The position numbers and the translations under genes are program-made. From Collinsella sp. (GTDB lineage: Bacteria; Actinomycetota; Coriobacteriia; Coriobacteriales; Coriobacteriaceae): a stretch of 64,000 bases of DNA. The stretch spans positions 62,001 through 126,000 of the forward strand of contig DXZQ01000001.1 in the NCBI GenBank assembly GCA_019419585.1, given 5' to 3'. Positions 17,523-25,661 of this stretch are shown one piece after another (position 1 is the first letter of the stretch; every line of letters starts with the position of its first letter). Under the pieces are notes generated by a model. It did no database searches and was not told the DNA's origin. It worked only from the letters and a program-made list of their open reading frames with translations.

Positions 17523-18284
17523 CTACTCCAACCCGGGGCCGCCATACTTCCCCGTTTCCGAATCGTAGCTCAGCACTGCGACCTCGCCGTGCTCCATGAC
17601 GTTCCCGTCAATGTAGTAATGGCTGGCCCCGTCATGCCAGATACCGCGGTAGCCCGCAATGCCCGAGGCCGCCTCGGTGTTGATGTGTCCGGCGATAACA
17701 TCAAGGTAGAACTTACGCCCCACGTAATCGGGCGGCATCATGGTAAACAACCCGTCAGACGTGCCAAGCTTCCAGTACTCCCCAGCCCCCTCGTCAATGC
17801 CGGCATGCACAAAGACCTGGCCGAAGGGACTCTCGTAAAAGTAAGGGAGTTTGCGAACCCACGCGATTATGTCCGCGTGCTCGGCCTTTATGCGCTCAAC
17901 CGTAAAGGCGTAGGCCTCCTCGAACTCCCTGAGCCTCAAAAGGTGCTTAACGTGCTTGAATGCCTCGGCGTCTAAGAAGCTCTTGGCCGTTGCCAGATTG
18001 CTGTCGGCAAGTATCCATGCCTGCGTGAAATTGGGGTCCTTCACCTCGTCAATGTACTCGAGAAACATCTCCTCGTGGTTGCCGCGCAGCGCCACGACGC
18101 GATCGCCGTAGCGCTTTTGCAGGTCCATGACGAGCTCGAAGACCCCGAGTGAATCGGGGCCTCGGTCGCAGTAGTCGCCAAGCAAAACCAGCTTGGAGTC
18201 CTCGGCATCGAGGTCGACGGTGGAAAGCGATGCCTTAAAGGCGTCCAAGCACCCGTGAATGTCGCTCATAGCGTAGATATGCAC
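17523..18284 (-). CDS. Metallophosphoesterase of the bis-nucleoside tetraphosphatase / PP1-like type
   Basis: A 253-residue phosphoesterase with MSDIHGCLDAF, GDYCDRGPDS and LRGNHEEM, the signature order of Ser/Thr protein phosphatases (PrpA/ApaH-like), followed by VFVHAGID and GHINTE as later metal ligands. I choose a GTG start (18282-18284, VHIYAMSDIHG) because AGGGGG lies 6 bases before it; the longer frame has no conserved sequence. Substrate may be phosphoprotein or dinucleoside polyphosphate. Convergent with the AT-rich orphan gene. Confidence 0.87.
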   Translation of the reverse strand: MHIYAMSDIHGCLDAFKASLSTVDLDAEDSKLVLLGDYCDRGPDSLGVFELVMDLQKRYGDRVVALRGNHEEMFLEYIDEVKDPNFTQAWILADSNLATAKSFLDAEAFKHVKHLLRLREFEEAYAFTVERIKAEHADIIAWVRKLPYFYESPFGQVFVHAGIDEGAGEYWKLGTSDGLFTMMPPDYVGRKFYLDVIAGHINTEAASGIAGYRGIWHDGASHYYIDGNVMEHGEVAVLSYDSETGKYGGPGLE

Positions 18285-18664
18285 GTATGACCCCCTGTTT
18301 GCGTCGGGACCCCACTCGTTTGTGCCATGCGGCGCGGCGGCCCCTCTGATTTCGCGGGCGCCGGGCAACCTTGTCCTGTCACGCCCCTCAACATGATTAA
18401 AAGTATATCTCGCCGTGCGGACACAAATTTACGCCTGAGCTCCGAGCGCCCCGTGCACGTTCGCCCAGAGGGACAGCCTTTCCCCACCGCCACCCAAAAA
18501 ACTCATCCAACATTAATCTTGGCTCAAGAATCGCTTAATCTATAACCTGCACTATAGAGTTCGACCAAGGGCGAGGCGGCACCGCGCAACGCAGGCCGAC
18601 GAACGCAACGCTCGCGCCCGGGCAGATTGCCCGGCGTCGCGCCCATCGAACGAAAGGACAGGTC
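18285..18664. other. Intergenic region with the promoter of the DUF4342 gene
   Basis: No gene is seen. The only clear signal is a sigma-A-like promoter on the plus strand, TTGGCT (18519-18524) and TATAAC (18541-18546) with 16 bp between. The 5' leader of about 110 bases holds CGCCCGGGCAGATTGCCCGGCG, a small hairpin shortly before the AAAGGA ribosome site. Confidence 0.55.
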
Positions 18665-19207
18665 ATGGACGACCTCGAAAAAGTTGAAACTATCCGCACC
18701 AAGTGCAACGTGAGCTACACCGATGCCAAGGCCGCACTCGACGCCGCCGACGGCAACGTTTTGGACGCCATCATTTGGCTCGAGTCGCAGGGCAAGACCC
18801 AGACCACGTCGGCGCACGCCGCCACCGAAGCCGCGCCAGTCGACGAGCCCTCGGCCGAGATGGTCGCCGCGCAGGCCGCCTACGAAAAGTCGAGCGAAAA
18901 GACCGACTTCTCCAAGAAGATGGACAGCGTGTGGGAGTACCTCAAAAAGCTCTTCCGCCTGAGCCTGGACACCAAGTTTATCGCCACGCGCCGCGACGCC
19001 ATCATCCTCAACATTCCCATCCTGATCCCCATCGTCGCCCTGTTTGCCTGGGGTGCCACGATTTGGCTGATGCTGCTTGGCCTGTTCTTTGGCATGCGCT
19101 ACCGCATCGATAGCGACGGCGACGTGCCCGGCAGCATCAACAACCTGATGGACAGCGCTGCCAATGCCGCGGACGACATCAAGCAAAATCTGAACGACGA
19201 CAAGTAA
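18665..19207 (+). CDS. TS-N (UBA-like) + DUF4342 domain membrane protein
   Basis: A 180-residue protein. Residues 1-45 (VETIRTKCNVSYTDAKAALDAADGNVLDAIIWLESQG) form a UBA/TS-N three-helix domain like that of elongation factor Ts. After an Ala/Glu/Ser linker (46-80) comes a DUF4342-like region, with a double hydrophobic stretch (ILNIPILIPIVALFAWGATIWLMLLGLFFG, about 115-145) and a soluble tail. It is followed at 18 bp by a two-component system in the same direction, suggesting one operon and a shared envelope role. Function unknown. Confidence 0.8.
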   Translation: MDDLEKVETIRTKCNVSYTDAKAALDAADGNVLDAIIWLESQGKTQTTSAHAATEAAPVDEPSAEMVAAQAAYEKSSEKTDFSKKMDSVWEYLKKLFRLSLDTKFIATRRDAIILNIPILIPIVALFAWGATIWLMLLGLFFGMRYRIDSDGDVPGSINNLMDSAANAADDIKQNLNDDK

Positions 19208-19225
19208 TCGCAGACGGGGGCACGC

Positions 19226-20011
19226 ATGGCACGGATCCTGATCGTAGAGGACGAGGAGAAAATCGCCCGCTTTGTGACGCTCGAGCTGGAGCATGAGGGC
19301 TACCAGGTGGAGCACGCCGCCGACGGCCGCACCGCCGTGGACCTGGCGCTGGAGCGCGACTACGATCTGATTCTGCTCGATGTGCTGTTGCCGCAGCTCA
19401 ACGGTATGGAGGTACTGCGGCGTATCCGCAAGTGCAAGGATGTGCCGGTGATCATGGTCACTGCGCGCGATGCCGTGATGGACAAGGTTGCCGGGCTCGA
19501 TGCCGGCGCCGACGATTACCTGACCAAGCCGTTTGCGATTGAGGAGCTGTTCGCACGAATCCGCGTGGCGCTGAAGCGCTCGGAGGTCGTGCGGGCGGCT
19601 TCGGGCGTTGGTGGTTCCGGTGCCGGGACGGGTATGGCGGGCAGCGCGGCCGGGAACGCCGCTGCGATGCCCCCGGTCAGCGGCACGGCCCAGGCCGCTG
19701 CCACGCCCTCCCCCGTCGCGCTCACCGTTGACTCGGTCGCGCTCGACCCCGACCGCCGCGAGGTTATGGTCGGCGGCTCACCCATCGCGCTCACGGCCCG
19801 CGAGTTCGACGTCCTCGCGCTGCTTATGGCGCATGCCGAAACCGTGCTCACACGTGAGCGCATCGCGCACGAGGCGCTCGGCTACGAATACGTGGGCGAC
19901 ACCAACAACGTCGATGTGCACATCGCGCACCTGCGCGCCAAGATCGAGGACGCTGGCGGTGCCCGCATCATCCAGACCGTGCGCGGGGTGGGCTATGTCT
20001 GTCGCGCGTAA
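19226..20011 (+). CDS. Response regulator, OmpR/PhoB family with long Gly/Ala linker
   Basis: A 261-residue regulator: receiver domain with EDEE pocket (8-11), Asp52 in LLDVLLP, Lys101 in TKPFAIEEL; C-terminal winged helix ending QTVRGVGYVCRA. The interdomain linker (about 121-166) is unusually long and made of Gly, Ala, Ser and Pro, against 10-20 residues normally. The gene overlaps the following kinase gene by 17 bp, so translation is coupled. Lies downstream of the DUF4342 gene in a likely three-gene operon. Targets unknown. Confidence 0.9.
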   Translation: MARILIVEDEEKIARFVTLELEHEGYQVEHAADGRTAVDLALERDYDLILLDVLLPQLNGMEVLRRIRKCKDVPVIMVTARDAVMDKVAGLDAGADDYLTKPFAIEELFARIRVALKRSEVVRAASGVGGSGAGTGMAGSAAGNAAAMPPVSGTAQAAATPSPVALTVDSVALDPDRREVMVGGSPIALTAREFDVLALLMAHAETVLTRERIAHEALGYEYVGDTNNVDVHIAHLRAKIEDAGGARIIQTVRGVGYVCRA

Positions 20012-21290
20012 CACCGAGACCAAGCGCGTCACTTCCATCGCCCGCGCCATCAACTGGAGCTATATGTGGCGCCGCCTGATGAGCTACGTCTGGCTAGATC
20101 TGTTGCTGATGGTGATTGCGGCGGCGATCCTCGTCTATGGATACAACCAGACGCTGCCCGACGGCACGTTTAGCGCAGGCTGGATTCCTGGCGCTGCCGT
20201 TCACAGCATGTCGCTCGCGCCCGCGCGCGGCTGGGACCCGGCCACGCTCACCTATGCCGTCGAGCTTGTGCGCACCACCAAGACCTTCCCCCTCGCGCAG
20301 GACCTCGTCACGCTATGGCCTCTCTACCTTGTCGTTGTAGGCTGGCAGGCCATCAGTGTGCTCAACATGCTCGGCGGCGCCCGCCGCGTGCGCCGCACCA
20401 TGGCGCCGCTCAACGACCTGGCCTTGCGCGTGGACGAGCTCGGCCGCATGCAGCTCTCCGGCGGCAAGATGGAAACGCTGGAGCAGGCCATCGAGCGAGC
20501 AAGCGTCGACTCGCCGAGCGTCACAACTGGCGACGCCGACCTGGCGAGCATCGAGGTCGCACTCAACCGTCTGCTGCGTCAGATGCAAGAGGCCAAGCTA
20601 CAGCAGATGCGCTTTGTCAACGACGCGAGTCACGAACTGCGCACGCCCATCGCGGTGATTCAGGGCTACGTAAACATGCTCGATCGTTGGGGTAAGGACG
20701 ACCCGGCCGTGCTGGCGGAGTCCATCGCCTCGCTCAAGGCCGAAAGCGAGCACATGCAGGAGCTCGTGGAACAGCTGCTGTTTTTGGCACGCGGCGATGC
20801 CGGCCGCACCGCGCTGCATCGTGTGGATACCAATCTGGCAGCGCTCGTCGGCGAGGTATGCGAGGAATCGCAGATGATCGATGCCGCGCACACGTATCGG
20901 CTGGCTTTTGACGCTGCACTTGCCAGCGACCCGCGCTGCGACGCGTCCGTCGACGTGGCGCTCGTGAAGCAGGCTCTGCGCGTGATTGTGCAAAACGCCG
21001 CCAAGTACTCGGATGCGGGAACGACCGTCACGTTTGCCATAACGCCCGATGCGGGCACGGGCGCGATTGACATAAGCGTTGAGGACGAGGGCATCGGCAT
21101 GAACCAGGAATCCGCAGCTCACGCGTTTGAGCGGTTCTACCGCGCTGACAACGCGCGCGATGCCGGCGCGCAGGGCTCGGGCCTGGGGCTCGCCATCGCC
21201 AAGTGGATCGTCGATAGCCACGGCGGCGTCATCGGCGTGACCTCGGTCGAAGGCGTCGGCAGCCGCTTTACGATTCGCCTACCACGGTAG
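19995..21290 (+). CDS. Sensor histidine kinase (HisKA/HATPase_c), partner of the upstream regulator
   Basis: A 431-residue kinase. Two membrane segments (about 31-50 and 105-125) flank a short periplasmic loop; the H-box reads FVNDASHELRTPIAVIQG (His213), followed by an N-box VIVQNAAKYSDAG, G1 VEDEGIGM and G2 GSGLGLAIAKW. The start ATG lies inside the end of the response regulator gene. The family resembles MprB/ArlS-like kinases. The signal is unknown, but the preceding membrane protein is a candidate accessory. Confidence 0.9.
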   Translation: MSVARNTETKRVTSIARAINWSYMWRRLMSYVWLDLLLMVIAAAILVYGYNQTLPDGTFSAGWIPGAAVHSMSLAPARGWDPATLTYAVELVRTTKTFPLAQDLVTLWPLYLVVVGWQAISVLNMLGGARRVRRTMAPLNDLALRVDELGRMQLSGGKMETLEQAIERASVDSPSVTTGDADLASIEVALNRLLRQMQEAKLQQMRFVNDASHELRTPIAVIQGYVNMLDRWGKDDPAVLAESIASLKAESEHMQELVEQLLFLARGDAGRTALHRVDTNLAALVGEVCEESQMIDAAHTYRLAFDAALASDPRCDASVDVALVKQALRVIVQNAAKYSDAGTTVTFAITPDAGTGAIDISVEDEGIGMNQESAAHAFERFYRADNARDAGAQGSGLGLAIAKWIVDSHGGVIGVTSVEGVGSRFTIRLPR

Positions 21291-21365
21291 GAAGCCCCTC
21301 GGCATAAATAAAGGGATAAGGCCATGCGGCCCTATCCCTTTTTGCTAGCTATAGCAGCTCATGCG

Positions 21366-21740
21366 CTACTCGCGGCACAGATGCACGGCGAAGCCGGCGA
21401 ACTCGCGCTTAAAGTACACGAGCTTGGTGCCGCCGTCGGGCAGCAGCACGCGCGACTCCTCGTTAACCTCGAGCCCGCGCTCGGCAAACCACTTCTCGGC
21501 CGCATCGATGTCGTTGACGGCAAAGCCGATGTGGCCCTTGGTGCCACGGCCGTTCTGCTTCATGATCTCGACCAGCGAATCGTTAAAGTACGAAACGGGG
21601 GTCTCGATGACGGGCAGGCCCATCATCGTCGAGAACAGCTCCGCGATCTCCAGGGCGTCTGCCGGGTCGGTGGCGTTAATGCCCACATGAGCGACGTGCA
21701 TGCCAAAGAGCTCGACCGGATTGGCGTTCTGCTCATTCAT
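21366..21740 (-). CDS. VOC-fold (glyoxalase/bleomycin-resistance-like) protein
   Basis: A 124-residue vicinal-oxygen-chelate protein: paired beta-alpha-beta-beta-beta units with LFGMHVAHVGINATDPADALEIAELFSTMMGLP and GTKGHIGFAVNDIDAAEKWFAERGLEV. His in HVAHVGI and in GHIGFAV plus Glu/His near the C-terminus could bind metal. It starts 11 bp after the stop of a PTS IIB gene, so the two are cotranscribed. Such PTS-linked VOC proteins may isomerise or detoxify a sugar derivative; this is inference. Confidence 0.83.
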   Translation of the reverse strand: MNEQNANPVELFGMHVAHVGINATDPADALEIAELFSTMMGLPVIETPVSYFNDSLVEIMKQNGRGTKGHIGFAVNDIDAAEKWFAERGLEVNEESRVLLPDGGTKLVYFKREFAGFAVHLCRE

Positions 21741-21751
21741 GCAGGCAGCGC

Positions 21752-22039
21752 CTACTGAGCCATGACGTCGAGAACGGCCTTCTCGGCAGCAACGCGGTTC
21801 ATGCCGGTCATGAAGGGCACGCCGCTCACGTACGGGCAGGTGAGGCCCTCGGGGGCAACAGTGGTGGCGATCAGCAGGTCGGCGCCCTCGTCGCAAGCGT
21901 CCTTGGCCTCGGAGATGGCGCACTGCACGATCTCGTACTTGCCGGCGTAGCCGTTGGCGTCGAGCATGGTGGCGACCTTCTGGGCAACGAGCGTGGAAGT
22001 AGCAGCGCCAGCACCGCAAGCCAAAACGATCTTCTTCAT
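21752..22039 (-). CDS. PTS sugar transporter subunit IIB (galactitol/ascorbate-like)
   Basis: A 95-residue free-standing IIB. The phospho-acceptor is Cys8 in VLACGAGAATST, the P-loop pattern of the lactose/galactitol/ascorbate superfamily. It passes phosphate from IIA to an incoming sugar through IIC. No IIA or IIC is present next to it, so it is an orphan in this window. GGGAGA precedes the ATG. Cotranscribed with the VOC-fold protein downstream. Confidence 0.87.
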   Translation of the reverse strand: MKKIVLACGAGAATSTLVAQKVATMLDANGYAGKYEIVQCAISEAKDACDEGADLLIATTVAPEGLTCPYVSGVPFMTGMNRVAAEKAVLDVMAQ

Positions 22040-22202
22040 AGGTAATGTCTCCCTTCATGGTTTACTTTAAGTAAGTGTACCGCAGCGAGCGATGGTGCTC
22101 GGCCTCGATGCACTTTTGTGCCAGTTTGCTTGCACGCTGCGTATAATACATCTAGCACGCATTGTCATACCGCTTGTTTTACGAGCGACCGAGGAGCTCA
22201 AT

Positions 22203-22826
22203 ATGCCCGATTCCCGCACACTCTGGACCGCCGTCGTCATCATCTGTATCGCCGTGTCGGTGTTCTTTAGCGTCAAAAAACGCACCACGTTTAAACGCCT
22301 GCAGCAGCTTATGGCTGCCAAGCAGTGGGACGAGTTCGATCGTTTGCTCGACAGCAAGCTCACCAGCATGCTGTACCCGCGCTACAACCGCGACTACCTG
22401 CGCCTGAACTCCTATCTGCTGCGCGAGGACCACAAGCGCGCCGACGAGATGTTCGACCTGCTGCTGGGACTCAATCTCCCCAAGATGCAGCGCGTCGACC
22501 TGGTGATTAAGGCCTTTAACTACTATGTTGGCCAGGAGGACCGCAAAAAGTCCAAGGAGCTTCTGCACGAGATCAAGGGCTTTGAGGGCGGTCAGGCCGA
22601 GGCGGTCGCGCACGAGTGCCAGCTGATGTACGACACGATGATCCTCAAGCGCCACAACGACATTCCCGAGCTGGAGCGCATGCTCAAGGATGCCGGTGAC
22701 GACAAGGTCAAGAGCTGCCGCCTGGAATACCTGTTGGCCCTGCAGTACAAGAACAAAGGCGACGAAGCCAAGTTCCAGGAGTTCCTGGAGAAGTCAGGCC
22801 AACACTCGATGGCCGTCAACGCGTAA
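22203..22826 (+). CDS. Membrane-anchored helical repeat protein (TPR-like), unknown function
   Basis: A 207-residue protein with a single N-terminal membrane anchor (LWTAVVIICIAVSVFFSV, about 7-24) and a cytosolic all-helical region built of paired helices (WDEFDRLLDSKL, YLRLNSYLLRED, ELERMLKDAGDD), like tetratricopeptide repeats. GAGGAG lies 7 bases before the ATG and a perfect TATAAT (22142-22147) lies upstream. No specific family recognised. It precedes the tRNA-Leu gene. Confidence 0.8.
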   Translation: MPDSRTLWTAVVIICIAVSVFFSVKKRTTFKRLQQLMAAKQWDEFDRLLDSKLTSMLYPRYNRDYLRLNSYLLREDHKRADEMFDLLLGLNLPKMQRVDLVIKAFNYYVGQEDRKKSKELLHEIKGFEGGQAEAVAHECQLMYDTMILKRHNDIPELERMLKDAGDDKVKSCRLEYLLALQYKNKGDEAKFQEFLEKSGQHSMAVNA

Positions 22827-22857
22827 CGGACGGCTTGTGCTAGACTTCTAGTCTCAC

Positions 22858-22942
22858 GGGGGCGTGGCGGAATTGGCATACGCAGGAGACTTAAAATCTC
22901 TCGCCGTAAGGATTGTGGGTTCGAGTCCCACCGCCCCTACCA
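22858..22942 (+). tRNA. tRNA-Leu (anticodon UAA)
   Basis: Acceptor stem GGGGGCG/CGCCCCT (G1-U72 wobble), A73 discriminator and encoded CCA. The anticodon loop CTTAAAA gives TAA; the long variable arm (class II) and GGTTCGAGTCCC T-arm confirm leucine. A hairpin terminator follows at 22954. Confidence 0.95.
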
Positions 22943-22953
22943 TATGGAGCTTT

Positions 22954-22992
22954 CGAGCCCGTGTCCCCAAGGAATGCGGGCTCGTTTCTTTT
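22954..22992 (+). terminator. Intrinsic terminator after tRNA-Leu
   Basis: CGAGCCCG pairs with CGGGCTCG around a 15-base loop, then TTTCTTTT. Confidence 0.8.
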
Positions 22993-23011
22993 AGACGCCG
23001 ATACAGATGGC

Positions 23012-23080
23012 GAGTTGCGGTGGAATAGTTCCTGTTTTGGCAGTTTACCAGCCCATTTAGGAACTATTCCACCGCGACTT
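23012..23080. repeat. Palindromic element with 17-bp perfect arms (GCGGTGGAATAGTTCCT)
   Basis: Arms 23017-23033 and 23059-23075 are exact reverse complements and extend to 22 bp with G-U pairs; loop 25 bases. The arm start GCGGTGGAATA is shared with the element at 24572, so the two flank the AAA+ gene. Confidence 0.8.
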
Positions 23081-23093
23081 AGGTTGGTGTTCC

Positions 23094-23179
23094 CACATTT
23101 TCCGATGGAAAAACGTGGCTGTCTCGCACATTTTCCGATGGAAAAACGTGGTTGTCTCCCACATTTTCCGATGGAAACG
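23094..23179 (+). repeat. Three tandem 33-bp direct repeats upstream of the first AAA+/DUF4143 gene
   Basis: Units begin at 23094, 23127 and 23160. The first two are full 33-bp copies differing at two positions; the third is cut after about 17 matching bases. Each starts CACATTTTCCGATGGAAA and contains the small palindrome TTTTCCGATGGAAAA. A TATACT -10 box (23192-23197) follows the last copy, so the repeats sit where regulators would bind. Confidence 0.88.
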
Positions 23180-23220
23180 CCCAAATGGCCTTATACTAGC
23201 CGAGAGGGTTGGGAGGCAAT

Positions 23221-24522
23221 ATGCGGCGACAGCTTATGAGTGAACTTATCGCTTGGAAATCAAGGGCGAATCGCAAACCTCTCTTGCTTAAGGGAGCCCG
23301 CCAGACAGGAAAGACTTGGCTTCTTAACGAATTCGCAAGCCAGCAGTATCGAAACGTCATTCGTTTTGACTTTATGCTCGAGCCGAGCACGCGCTCGCTG
23401 TTCGATGGGAACCTCGACCCCAAGCGCATCATCTCCCAGATAGAACTCCTACGTGGCCAAACCGTAACGCCGGAAGACACGCTCATCATCTTCGACGAGA
23501 TCCAAGAGGCGCCACGCGGGATCACCTCGCTCAAGTACTTCAACGAGCTTGCACCCGAATACCACATCGTAGCAGCCGGTTCCTATATGGGCCTCGCGCT
23601 CCGACGCGAAAACGAGTCATTTCCCGTCGGCAAAATCGACCAGCTCACCATGCGTCCCATGGGGTTTGCTGAGTTCGTTCGTGTCGTCGACGGCGACCCG
23701 CTCGCCGACGCCATCCTTGCCGCAGACATGAACCTTCTAACAAACGTTACCGAAAAGCTCGAGCACTTGCTCAAGGAATACCTTGTTGTCGGCGGTATGC
23801 CCGAAGTTGTCTCCACTTTCGCCGAGACACGCGACTTCATCGAAGCCCGAAGGCTTCAACAGCAAATCATCGAGGCTTACGAATCCGATTTTGGCAAACA
23901 TGCACCCGCCCGCATCGTCGAGCGCATGAGGTTGGTTTGGAAATCCCTTCCCGGCCAGCTTGCAAAGGAGAACAAGAAGTTTGTCTATGGCGCCCTTCGT
24001 CCCGGAGCGCGCGCACGCGATTTCGAGGAAAGCCTCCAGTGGCTCACGGACTACGGAATCGTTCATAAGGTGCCACGTGTTTCCGCTCTAAAGGCGCCGC
24101 TCTCGAGCCACGAAGACCTCTCGGGCTTCAAACTGTTCTGCATCGACACCGGCATCCTCGGAGCGCTCTCCGGTCTCTCTCCGGCCATCGTTCTTAACGG
24201 ATCCGCTGTTTTTACCGAGTTCAAAGGTTCGCTGACCGAACAATACGTCGCGCAGGAGCTTTTGCTCCAGGACAAAACTCCCGCGTGTTGGTCCTCTACC
24301 TCCGGCAATGCCGAAACCGACTTTGCCATCGACCATGCGGGAACCGTGCTTCCGCTTGAGGTCAAGGCAGCAGAGAACCTTAAAGCGAAGAGTCTGAAAA
24401 TAGCCTGCGAAAAATTCAAACTCGAGCGTTGCGTGAGGAGCTCCCTGGCGGCATATAGAGACGAGGGCATGCTCGTCAATATTCCGCTTTGGGAGATTGG
24501 GCAGATCGACAAGCTGGCATAG
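23221..24522 (+). CDS. AAA+ ATPase with DUF4143 C-terminal domain (copy 1)
   Basis: A 433-residue member of the AAA_14/DUF4143 group. Walker A GARQTGKT (25-32), Walker B LIIFDEIQ (88-95), then a sensor-like AAGSYMGLAL; the C-terminal DUF4143 domain ends with ETDFAIDHAG...LPLEVKAA, which matches the E/D...EVK pattern of PD-(D/E)XK nuclease folds. GGAGG precedes the ATG by 4 bases; an ATG four codons earlier overlaps that site. The family is common in genomes of gut bacteria and often spreads horizontally, but its function is unknown. Immediately upstream are three 33-bp direct repeats and tRNA-Leu; a second family member lies 5 kb away. Confidence 0.9.
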   Translation: MRRQLMSELIAWKSRANRKPLLLKGARQTGKTWLLNEFASQQYRNVIRFDFMLEPSTRSLFDGNLDPKRIISQIELLRGQTVTPEDTLIIFDEIQEAPRGITSLKYFNELAPEYHIVAAGSYMGLALRRENESFPVGKIDQLTMRPMGFAEFVRVVDGDPLADAILAADMNLLTNVTEKLEHLLKEYLVVGGMPEVVSTFAETRDFIEARRLQQQIIEAYESDFGKHAPARIVERMRLVWKSLPGQLAKENKKFVYGALRPGARARDFEESLQWLTDYGIVHKVPRVSALKAPLSSHEDLSGFKLFCIDTGILGALSGLSPAIVLNGSAVFTEFKGSLTEQYVAQELLLQDKTPACWSSTSGNAETDFAIDHAGTVLPLEVKAAENLKAKSLKIACEKFKLERCVRSSLAAYRDEGMLVNIPLWEIGQIDKLA

Positions 24523-24561
24523 GCACCTGGGGACGCCCCGCAAGGACTGTCCCCAGGTGCC
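24522..24561. repeat. Hairpin GGCACCTGGGGAC/GTCCCCAGGTGCC at the end of the AAA+ gene
   Basis: Perfect 13-bp arms (24522-24534 and 24549-24561), beginning at the last base of the stop codon. No T-tract follows. The core CACCTGGGGACG recurs near 13850. Confidence 0.75.
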
Positions 24562-24571
24562 GGCTGTTGAG

Positions 24572-24634
24572 TTGCGGTGGAATAGGGACTGTTTGGTGCC
24601 CGAAAGGGCGATTGTAGTCCGTATTTCACCGCAA
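24572..24634. repeat. Second copy of the GCGGTGGAATA-type palindromic element
   Basis: Arms 24572-24590 and 24616-24634 pair over 17 of 19 positions. The left arm begins TTGCGGTGGAATAG, as in the element at 23012. It fills the short gap between the AAA+ gene and ppx. Confidence 0.75.
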
Positions 24635-24639
24635 ATTAT

Positions 24640-25641
24640 TTAGAGGGTGCTGAGAGTGGGGGTCCAGGCGATGGTGGGAGTCGCGCCGTCGAGAACCTCG
24701 TTGATGGTTGCGGCCATACCGGCGAGGAGGCTGTTCTCGCTTACGGTGAGCGCATCGTAGCCGCCGGCACGCATGAGCTCGCGGATCACCACGGCGCCGG
24801 CCAGAATCACGCCCGCGCGCTTGGGCTGCACGCCCGGCAACGCGGCAATGCCTGCAACATCCAACGCAGACATGCGCTCGATAGCGGCCGAGATCTGCTC
24901 CATCGAAAGCTCGCGCAGGTGCACAAAGTTCGAGTCGTACGGCTCCAGTTCGTGGACCAGCGCCACGAGCGTGGTAACGGTACCGCCCACCGCGACGAGG
25001 CGCTCGGCGCGCTCAAAGTCGACAGGCAGGCCCTCAAAGTAAGCCCCGAACTGCTCGCCCGCCCATGCGCCAGCGGCGGCAAGTTCACTGTCCGTTGGCG
25101 GCAGCGCCGAGAAAAACCGCTCCGTCACACGACGGCAACCAATGTCCAGCGAACGCGTTCCCTCCAGCGCGAAGACCCCGCGCTCCGGCGCGTATACGCC
25201 CGTAGCGAGCTCCGTGGAGCCGCCGCCCGAATCGGCAACAATGATGCGCTCGCCGGCAAAGTCGTGCGCCACGCCAAAAAACGTCAGGCGCGCCTCGACC
25301 TCGCCCGGAATCACCTGCGGCTCAAGCCCCAGCTCGTGCAGGCCGTCCAGCAGCAGGGCGGCGTTGGACGCATCGCGCGCGGCGCTCGTGCACGTGGTGC
25401 AGATGCACGCGGCGCCAAAGGCACGTGCCTCGTCCACAAACATGCGGCACGCAGCGAGTACACGCTCGACAGCCGCCTCGCAAAAGCGACCCGTCGCGTC
25501 CACGCCCTCGCCCAGGTCGGTAATCTCGGTATGCTTGGACGATTCCACAATCGCCCCGGCCTCGACCTGCGCCAACACCAGTCGCGACGACACCGTTCCC
25601 AGGTCGATCGCGGCCACCTTATAGCGTTTGCAATTTGTCAT
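24640..25641 (-). CDS. Ppx/GppA-family exopolyphosphatase or (p)ppGpp hydrolase
   Basis: A 333-residue member of the actin-like ATPase superfamily. The N-terminal phosphate loop AIDLGTVSSRLVLAQ, the second loop VADSGGGSTELATG and a LVAVGGTVTTLVAL adenosine motif identify the Ppx/GppA family. It lacks the long C-terminal HD-like domain, so it is the short form. It removes phosphate from polyphosphate or pppGpp. It lies 20 bp downstream of a divIC-like gene in the same direction, as is common in actinobacteria. Confidence 0.9.
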   Translation of the reverse strand: MTNCKRYKVAAIDLGTVSSRLVLAQVEAGAIVESSKHTEITDLGEGVDATGRFCEAAVERVLAACRMFVDEARAFGAACICTTCTSAARDASNAALLLDGLHELGLEPQVIPGEVEARLTFFGVAHDFAGERIIVADSGGGSTELATGVYAPERGVFALEGTRSLDIGCRRVTERFFSALPPTDSELAAAGAWAGEQFGAYFEGLPVDFERAERLVAVGGTVTTLVALVHELEPYDSNFVHLRELSMEQISAAIERMSALDVAGIAALPGVQPKRAGVILAGAVVIRELMRAGGYDALTVSENSLLAGMAATINEVLDGATPTIAWTPTLSTL

Positions 25642-25661
25642 TGCGGGCTCCCCTCCGGGCG

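Noticed and set aside
22913..23239. Small coding frame with 11-residue repeats over the first 33-bp repeat array
   Set aside because: The frame also runs through tRNA-Leu and a palindrome and has no ribosome site. The 33-bp period gives an 11-codon repeat in all frames, so it is not evidence for coding.
22858..24640. tRNA-Leu as attachment site of an integrative element carrying the AAA+ gene
   Set aside because: No duplicated tRNA 3' end is found downstream and there is no integrase. The neighbourhood remains suspicious but unproven.
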